Source: Bufo bufo
Lineage: Eukaryota > Chordata > Amphibia > Anura > Bufonidae
Direction of reading: 5' to 3'
Assembly: GCF_905171765.1 (NCBI RefSeq)
Contig: NC_053389.1
Span: forward strand, 782,198,772-782,262,771
Length of the DNA stretch: 64,000 nucleotides
The notes below the pieces were generated by a model. The model was given only the letters and a program-made list of their open reading frames with translations. It ran no database searches and had not been told where the DNA came from. A program made the position numbers and the translations under genes. Positions 57,223 through 64,000 of this stretch are shown here, in pieces. Each line of letters starts with the position of its first letter. Positions within the stretch are counted from its first letter, which is position 1.

Positions 57223-58643
57223 TATACTGTTTTTATGGACTATAAGATTCACTTTTTCCCTAAAAGTGAAGGAAAATGGCAGTGCATCTTATGGCTCGAA
57301 TGCAGGGATTGGTGGGGAAGCACTGCATCGGCTGTACTCACCCTCCCTGGTCTTCTTCTGGACCTTGCGCTGAACTGTGTCCTGACTGCGTATACCATCA
57401 GAAGATAGTACATGTAGGTGCCCATGATTTGACACTGTGCAATGTAAGGTCACAGTGCAGCGGGGGCTGGAAGAAGACCAGGGAATGATATGTCCTGGAT
57501 CTGCAGAGGGGCATCTTCGTCCAGAGCAAGCGAGGTACGTTTTTATTTTTTAATGTCTGATCTAACCTGAGGTTAATGGAGGTCTGATCTGAGGCTAATA
57601 GAGGTTGGGTGTAATGGTGCAGAAGCCCAAACAACCAGACAGAGTTTAAACAATGGTGGATTTATTAAATGACGGCAGTACAGTCCAGACCAGAAATCAT
57701 AGGCAGGTAATCAATCCAAATAATAACTTGTGCAGGAAAACTCACAAGGGACAGCCAGACCAGGCCAAAGTTCATATGCAGAGAAATAGTCAGTGTAACG
57801 TAGTACCTAGGGACAAGACATTTTCAGGGTCCGATCCGAGGTCCAACACGAGACAAACTGTTCCGCATAGTAGTTTCCCATAAGCAGTCTTTAGAGATGG
57901 ATTGAGGAAGTCAGAGGTCATGCATAGGTAGTCTGGAAGAATGTGAACAGTACCATACACCCGGGTTGTCAAAACAGTGGGCACTAACCAGTCAGGGAGA
58001 TCACCTCTTAAACACCTACTAGCCAATCACAGAGTGCCATGAGTCTATTCCTCATAGGCCATATGATTATCCTAATCCCTGACACTTGTGCGACTTTGGC
58101 TGGTCATTGATCACTTAACCCATGCCTGCCCTCTAATCTACTAGAGTTTATGTACAGGTATATTCCTCGTTAGCGGCCGGCGTAGCGAATAAGATGCGTG
58201 TACGTTCGGCCACGTAACCCTTTGCGAACCTCCTCCTAAGAGTGCACGCGGACGCTCAAGCGGACCAGCATTGATACGCGTTCGCGTTGGCACGGACGCC
58301 GGAACCGCGTCCGCCCGCAAAGGAGTCGGAACAGAATATTCCGCAGGCACATGCGTGACCTGTCCCTCTACTCCAATGGGGTCCCCCGCAGGCCGAGCCC
58401 CACAAGAATTCCTGGGGGCCCCAGTGGACCGCGAAACAGGAGAGTGTCTTACATTGGGGGTCTGATTTTGGGGTCTGATCTGAGGAGTGATGAAGAATAG
58501 GGGTCTGATTTGGGGGTCTGATGAGGATTGGGGTTCTAATCTGAGGTCTGATGTAAAAAAAAAATTCTTATTTTCCTCCTCTAGATCCTAGGTGTCTCTA
58601 TAGTGCTGTGAGTCTTATAGTCCGAAAAATGCAGTATATGTAC
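57223..58643. mobile_element. TIR element ('ggactataag' ends) with nested solo LTR
   Basis: Left 'ggactataagattcacttttt' (57238) and right 'gtgagtcttatagtcc' (58608-58623) with 'gaaaaatgcagtata' are inverted. Interior 'gtctgatctgaggt' type text flanks the LTR on both sides. TSD not determined because both flanks are TA-rich. Non-autonomous DNA transposon. Confidence 0.7.
57610..58453 (-). mobile_element. Solo LTR, 844 bp
   Basis: Begins TGTAATGGTGCAG and ends GAGTGTCTTACA, flanked by the perfect 5-bp repeat TTGGG (57605-57609 and 58454-58458). On minus, AATAAA lies about 50-60 bases before the 3' end and a CCAAT-type 'gattggctag' is upstream, supporting minus orientation. A CpG-rich block at 58150-58330 lies in its upstream half. 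No internal region is present. Confidence 0.85.
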
Positions 58644-58644
58644 A

Positions 58645-58645
<1 letters not shown>

Positions 58646-58672
<27 letters not shown>
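58646..58672. repeat. (TA)n microsatellite
   Basis: Uninterrupted TA run next to the palindrome. A longer one at about 58977-59014, and its continuation at about 60585-60618, were split by the DD34E Tc1 insertion. Confidence 0.9.
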
Positions 58673-58675
<3 letters not shown>

Positions 58676-58895
58676 CGTATAGAAGAAACCAAGGCAGCAC
58701 ACAGGTATCCGTGAAAACAAGGGTGTTTATTCCCCATGTGAAGACAATGTTTCAGCTCTCTCTATGGAGCCTTTGTCAAGCCATGGCTTGACAAAGGCTC
58801 CATAGAGAGAGCTGAAACGTTGTCTTCACATGGGGGAATAAACACCCTTGTTTTCACGGATACCTGTGTGCTGCCTTGGTTTCTTCTATACGTAT
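58673..58895. repeat. 223-bp near-perfect palindrome
   Basis: Arms 58673-58783 and 58784-58895 are complementary with one mismatch ('aatgtt' against 'aacgtt') and one extra G. There is no spacer; the centre is 'caagccatggcttg'. The arm text includes 'gctccatagagagagctgaaac' and 'gaataaacacccttg', a repeat end I have seen widely in vertebrates but cannot name. Confidence 0.92.
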
Positions 58896-58971
58896 CTACA
58901 TTGGATCAAGTCCGTGGTCTGCTCCAAGGAATTGCACCTACCAGTGTGTGTGCTGCTCATCTACTTTTTTG

Positions 58972-59014
<43 letters not shown>

Positions 59015-59017
<3 letters not shown>

Positions 59018-60581
59018 TGCTCAAAAAAATAAAGGGAACACTTAAACAACACAATGTAATTCCAAGTCAATCACACTTCTGTGAAATCAAACTGTCCACT
59101 TAGGAAGCAACACTGAGTGACAATCAATTTCACATGCTGTTGTGCAAATGGGATAGACAACAAGTGGAAATTATAGGCAATTAGCAAGACACCCCCAATA
59201 AAGGAGTGGTTCTGCAGGTGGTGACCACAGACCACTTCTCAGTTCCTATGCTTCCTGGCTGATGTTTTGGTCACTTTTGAATGCTGGCGGTGCTTTCACT
59301 CTAGTGGTAGCATGAGACTAAGTCTACAACCCACACAAGTGGCTCAGGTAGTGCAGCTTATCCAGGATGGCACATCAATGCGAGCTGTGGCAAGAAGGTT
59401 TGCTGTGTCTGTCAGCGTAGTGTCCAGAGCATGGAGGTGCTACCAGGAGACAGGCCAGTACATCAGGAGACGTGGAGGAGGCCGTAGGAGGGCAACAACC
59501 CAGCAGCAGGACCGCTACCTCCGCCTTTGTGCAAGGAGGAACAGGAGGAGCCCTGCAAAATGACCTCCAGCAGGCCACAAATGTGCATGTGTCTGCTCAA
59601 ATGGTCAGAAACAGACTCCATGAGGGTGATATGAGGGCCCGACATCCACAGGTGGGGGTTGTGATTACAGCCCAACACCGTGCAGGACGTTTGGCATTTG
59701 CCAGAGAACACCAAGATTGGCAAATTCGCCACTGGCGCCCTGTGCTCTTCACAGATGAAAGCAGGTTCACACTGAGCACATGTGACAGACGTGACAGAGT
59801 CTGGAGACGCCGTGCAGAACGTTCTGCTGCCTGCAACATCCTCCAGCATGACCAGTTTGGCATTGGTCAGTAATGGTGTGGGGTGGCATTTCTTTGGAGG
59901 GCCGCACAGCCCTCCATGTGCTCTCCAGAGGTAGCCTGACTGCCATTAGGTACCGAGATGAGATCCTCAGACCCCTTGTGAGACCATATGCTAGTGCGGT
60001 TGGCCCTGGGTTCCTCCTAATGCAAGACAATGCTAGACCTCATGTGGCTGGAGTGTGTCAGCAGTTCCTGCAAGACGAAGGCATTGATGCTATGGACTGG
60101 CCCGCCCGTTCCCCAGACCTGAATCCAATTGAGCACATCTGGGACATCATGTCTCGCTCTATCCACCAACGTCACGTTGCACCACAGACTGTCCAGGAGT
60201 TGGCAGATGCTTTAGTCCAGGTCTGGGAGGAGATCTCTCAGGAGACCATCCGCCACCTCATCAGGAGCATGCACAGGCGTTGTAGGGAGGTCATACAGGC
60301 ACGTGGAGGCCACACACACTACTGAGCCTCATTTTGACTTGTTTTAAGGACATTACATCAAAGTTGGATCAGCCTGTAGTGTGTTTTTCCACTTTAATTT
60401 TCAGTGTGACTCCAAATCCAGACCTCCATGGGTTGAAAAATTTGATTTCCATTTTTTAATTTTTGTGTGATTTTGTTGTCAGCACATTCAACTATGTAAA
60501 GAACAAAGTATTTCAGAAGAATATTTAATTAACTCAGATCTAGGATGTGTTATTTTTGTGTTCCCTTTATTTTTTTGAGCA

Positions 60582-60584
<3 letters not shown>
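59015..60584 (+). mobile_element. Tc1 transposon (DD34E)
   Basis: TIRs CACTGCTCAAAAAAATAAAG (59015) and its complement ending at 60584, flanked by TA inside a (TA)n tract. Length 1,570 bp. The termini resemble a Tc1 family I recall from fishes, lampreys and frogs that is thought to move horizontally; this is from memory. Confidence 0.92.
59312..60325 (+). pseudogene. Tc1 transposase (DD34E), two frameshifts
   Basis: N-terminal paired-like helix-turn-helix: [44 protein letters not shown] basic linker follows. The frame shifts near 59550-59560, continues to about 59873 (first D in LFTDESRF, about 59755), and shifts back near 59865-59875. It then runs with VWGGIS, MQDNARPH (second D, about 60025) and SPDLNPIEHIWD (E, about 60130). 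I count 34 residues between the second D and E, the classical Tc1 spacing. The C-terminus RHLIRSMHRRCREVIQARGG matches Tc1 ends. Two small indels kill an otherwise complete gene. Confidence 0.9.
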
Positions 60585-60619
<35 letters not shown>

Positions 60620-60624
<5 letters not shown>

Positions 60625-61691
60625 GATTTTATTATAAAGCAAATACGAAAATAGCTGTAAGGAGACACTTCTGCAATTTCTTTTATCCAGTTCTAGTTAA
60701 TATCAATCCCCTTTAGATACTAGTAATACATTTTCACTAAGAATGTTTTCTTCATCTCAGTTCATCCTTCCTCATTCAGTCACTTGAACACATGGATATG
60801 TTCTCTAGTGCATGGGTTCCCAAGGTCAATCTCTGCACTGTGCATGACATCAGTCTTCAAAATCACCCCCTGGTCCTCTCATGCTTCACAACTTCTCCTC
60901 TGAGCTGATCCTTCCTATTACCTCCAGTGTCTTGCTTAGCCTTAGTGTGACTTTTCTCACTGCACTAAAGCATAATAACACAGGGGTAACCATTTCTGCT
61001 GTAGCGAAAGGAAATTATGGTGCTGGTACATGGTGATCCAGTATCATTGCTGGGGTATTCTGTTATTTAAAAAAATGTTGTAAGATGTCTGTAATCACTT
61101 CACGGCTCACCAACCACTCCTGTACTGAGACTGCCCGATCCCCCATCACACTCTGCTTCCTGGTTCAGTGATGGCACAGTGGCATGTGACTGTTGCAGCC
61201 AATCACTGGCTTCAGTAGTGACCTGCTACAGCCAGTGAAAAGTTACAGTGGTCACTTGTTGGAATGACAGTGATGGCCCGGGAAGTAGAGAATGATGGGG
61301 GGCTGGGCATCATTAGGGATGAGAGTGGCTTGAGATAAGTACTGCTTTTTTTTAAGCTTAAATTTGCACCCTTAGTACTTTACAAGATAATTATTTTCTA
61401 ATGGAATATTCCTTTAATGAAGGTAATCACTAACTGTAATGCAGGTAACATATTTAAGTCCTTCAGGAACTTGCGATTTTCCGTTTTTGGATTTTCTTTT
61501 TTTTACAGTCTGCCTTCCCGAACTATAACTTTTTTATTTTTCCATTGACATAGATATGTATTTTCAAATGGCACCATTACTATTGCATAAGATGTAGTGG
61601 GAAGATGGTAACAAATTTAAAAGGGAGTGGAACTGGGAAAAAACACAATTCTGACAAAAGTTTAATAGGTTTGAAATTATATGGTGCTCCC
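60620..61691. other. No gene recognised
   Basis: Nothing firm was seen. 61455-61560 resembles the low-complexity anuran repeat type ('cttcaggaacttgcgatttt', 'tatttttccattgacatag'). Confidence 0.5.
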
Positions 61692-61699
61692 TAAGTGGT

Positions 61700-62349
61700 G
61701 ATGAGTGGCAGGGGCAATATTCGAATTTGCGATATTTCGCGAATATTTGGGCGAATATTCGTCATATATTCGCAAATTCGCAAATTTGTGATTATTTTCT
61801 TGATTGCGAAAATCAGCATTGTAATGTAATGTAATAATTCCACATGTGTTAATTCATAGTTTTGATGCCTTCAGTGTGAATCTACAATTTCCATAGTCAT
61901 GAAAATAAAGAAAACTCTTTGAATGAGAAGGTGTGTCCAAACTTTTGGTCTGTACTGTATATAAACTAACTATCTGTATTATATATATAAACTAACTGAC
62001 TAACTATCTAATGTAATGACACAGGAAAGCACAGAGCACAGCAATGTCACTGCTGTCTCTCTCTCAGATCTGCAAAATACTGCAGAAAATGGCTGCTGGG
62101 GAGGTTCTTATATAGTAAGGGGGAGGCAGCTTTCCTATTGGTTGCTAGGGATGTTTCTAAGCTCAGACAAAGACATTGCAGCCTTCTCATTGGCCCAAAA
62201 GCAAGAAGGGAGGTTACTGATGGAAAAAAATCTAGAAAATTTGAGAATACGAATATATAGCACTATATTCTAATTCTTCGCAAATTCTCGAAGTGGCGAT
62301 ATTCGCGATTAAAATTTGTGATTCGAATATTCACGCCAAACACTATCCC
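61700..62349. mobile_element. AT-rich hAT MITE with Tc1 end inside
   Basis: Ends GATGAGTGGCAGGGGCAATATTCG and 'gaatattcacgccaaacactatccc' are inverted relatives, flanked by the perfect 8-bp repeat TAAGTGGT (61692-61699 and 62350-62357). The subterminal region is rich in 'attcgcgaa'. 61845-61960 ('ttaattcatagttttgatgc' to 'ccaaacttttggtctgtact') matches one end of another Tc1 family known to me; its other end is absent. Confidence 0.82.
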
Positions 62350-62357
62350 TAAGTGGT

Positions 62358-62934
62358 AAACTGACCTGTTTCCTTCATTCTCTGGAGTCATCTGCCACAG
62401 GCAGGGCTCCATAAGAACTATTGCTGTGGTAGCCTTGGATCCCTCCTAAGGCTCGAGGCTTCCACACAAATGAATGGCTTCCGTAATCTCAGCATGGGGA
62501 AGCTGTTTGGGCCCAAAAGCATCTCAGATGCCATGGTCAAAATTGACCATGCAATGAGGGATTAATATCCATGATCGACGTTATTGCCGATCGCAGCTAT
62601 TAGCAACTGGTGTCTGCTGTTTAAAACAGCTTCTGAGTGGGCACCATGTTTAAATATTAAACATGTACATCAGACGTGTTGCTTTCACCCTTTATTTTTA
62701 CCATAAAAACAGGCTCAAATAACATAAATGTTGGACAGCTGTTAAACAAATGATTGGTGAACGATCATTTTGCTGACACAGCCATACAGATCTTAGTCCA
62801 TACTGGCTGGTATCGGGACATCTACACATCACACCGGCAGTAGTATCTATGATATTCCATCTATAAGGTAGAGTTGGTTCCTCATTTGCAGCTAAAACTT
62901 CTTCTTCATCTTTGCAACCCTCAGGCATTGGAGC
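62358..62934. other. No supported gene; 99-codon minus frame
   Basis: A minus frame at 62698-62997 has no motif I recognise. It overlaps the first repeat unit, and part of it ('acgatcattttgctgac') looks like repeat text. Not called as a gene. Confidence 0.4.
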
Positions 62935-63583
62935 CTGGTTGTAACTTTTACTTCTGCATATCCTGTATCCATCCCCATTATCTGCACCTGTGTACATACA
63001 GCTTTTAAAATGTTAAAAATAAGCAATACATAATTTGTAGTCACTAGTTTTTTGTTGCTTGTTGTAAAGTTATCAAAAAAGTTGTTAAAAAAAAATCGTT
63101 TGGAATAAAAGTATCACATTGTGTGTTGACCCATGTCTGCCCAAAAAAATCAAAGCAGAGCCTGGTTGTAACTTCATCCATCCCCATTATCTGCACCTGT
63201 GTACATACAGCTTTTAAAAAGTTAAACATAAGTAATGCATAATTTGTAGTCACTTTAGTTTTTTGTTGCTTGTTGTAAAGTTATCAAAAAAGTTGTTAAA
63301 AAAAAATCTTTTGGAATAAAAGCATCACATTGTGTGTTGACCCATGTCTGCCCAAAAAAATCAAAGCAGTGCCTGGTTGTAACTTCATCCATCCCCATTA
63401 TCTGCACCTGTGTACATACAGCTTTTAAAAAGTTAAACATAAGTAATACATAATTTGTAGTCACTTTAGTTTTTTGTTGCTTGTTGTAAAGTTATCAAAA
63501 AAGTTGTTAAAAAAAAATCTTTTGGAATAAAAGCATCACATTGTGTGTTGACCCATGTCTGCCAAAAAAATCAAAGCAGCTGA
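62935..63583. repeat. 211-bp tandem repeat, three copies
   Basis: 'gcctggttgtaact' recurs at about 62935, 63161 and 63371. The unit holds 'catccatccccattatctgc', 'ttttttgttgcttgttgtaa' and 'tgtgttgacccatgtctgcc'. Copies two and three are nearly identical; copy one has a ~15-base insertion. It gives matching 69-codon minus frames by repetition only. Confidence 0.93.
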
Positions 63584-64000
63584 AAGCCTTTTCCATTATG
63601 GTAAAAAGAAATGATTTTCACAATAGCGCTGTGTAATAAAATATACAAAACGCGCCTTTCTGCAGGATTTCTGAGATGTGAGTACAGGGAATAATTGAGC
63701 CATTTTCCCCACTAATAATTACGAGATGTGCTTGCCTTTATACAACATTTCACTTTGAGTTTGTAAATTAGCTTTCATACAGAAAGTGTGTCATTTAGGG
63801 AATTGGCGCAGCCCAATCATCGCAGGCAATTTAGGAGCCGGGTATCAACAACTATAGAATTACGATTATTAATTTATCACCTATTTCTCCTGTTCACAGC
63901 TTGTTTTTAAAAGGTGTGCATATTTTTGCAGTAATTTATGTTCTTTAACCCTTAGAGGACCGGATGATTTTCTGTTTTTGCATCTTAGTTTTTCACTCCC
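63584..64000. other. No gene; start of a repeat at right edge
   Basis: From about 63945, 'tttaacccttagaggaccgg' looks like the left end of the anuran TIR repeat seen at 11036. It runs off the window. Confidence 0.45.

Noticed and set aside
63044..63464. Two nearly identical 69-codon minus frames
   Set aside because: Come from a 211-bp tandem repeat; no recognisable motif.

Overview
The window looks like a gene-free, transposon-packed stretch of vertebrate nuclear DNA, most probably from a frog or toad. No host gene, exon chain, rRNA or functional tRNA could be supported. The anuran assignment is inference. It rests on element types I associate with anuran genomes (hAT elements with BED-finger transposases and terminal inverted repeats (TIRs) ending in a 'gatgagcgaa' motif, Harbinger-like palindromic MITEs, CR1- and L1/Tx1-type LINEs, several Tc1 families and a low-complexity repeat with 'taaccctttaa' ends), not on a species-diagnostic gene.

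Layout. 1-1818: minus-strand CR1-type LINE, still one open frame running off the left edge. 1819-10745: an old BED-hAT (family 1) with a four-level nest: hAT > solo LTR 6392-10315 > second hAT 7043-10306 > DD37E Tc1 element 7210-8772. 10746-13685: LINE tail, a further hAT scrap and an anuran tandem-rich repeat. 13690-17505: decayed BED-hAT of family 2. 17506-26040: solo LTR, a broken CR1 LINE split by an LTR-like repeat, and a perfect palindromic MITE. 26793-33858: two abutting Harbinger-like MITEs, the second holding a full-length L1 with a 16-bp target-site duplication (TSD). 34643-36989: solo LTR interrupted by a hAT carrying an inverted pair of tRNA-like SINE heads. 38708-39686: MITE with a ~220-nt-arm hairpin. 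41891-45216: non-autonomous family-2 hAT carrying a piece of a DNMT3 catalytic domain. 47099-53521: complete family-1 hAT (8-bp TSD, TIRs, nearly intact transposase, internal higher-order satellite). 53986-62349: hAT MITE, DD36E Tc1, TIR element with nested solo LTR, 111-nt-arm palindrome, DD34E Tc1, AT-rich hAT MITE. 62935-63583: 211-bp tandem array.

The parts do not form a pathway. They form a stratigraphy of insertions whose order can be read from target-site duplications. Perfect TSDs were read directly for the hAT copies at 7043, 34788, 41891, 47099 and 61700, the solo LTRs at 6392, 17681 and 57610, the L1, the Tc1 copies and the Harbinger-like MITEs. The most unusual item is the DNMT3 fragment at 43158-43440, an apparent host-gene capture by a DNA transposon. 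Family assignments come from motif reading and memory; no database search was run.
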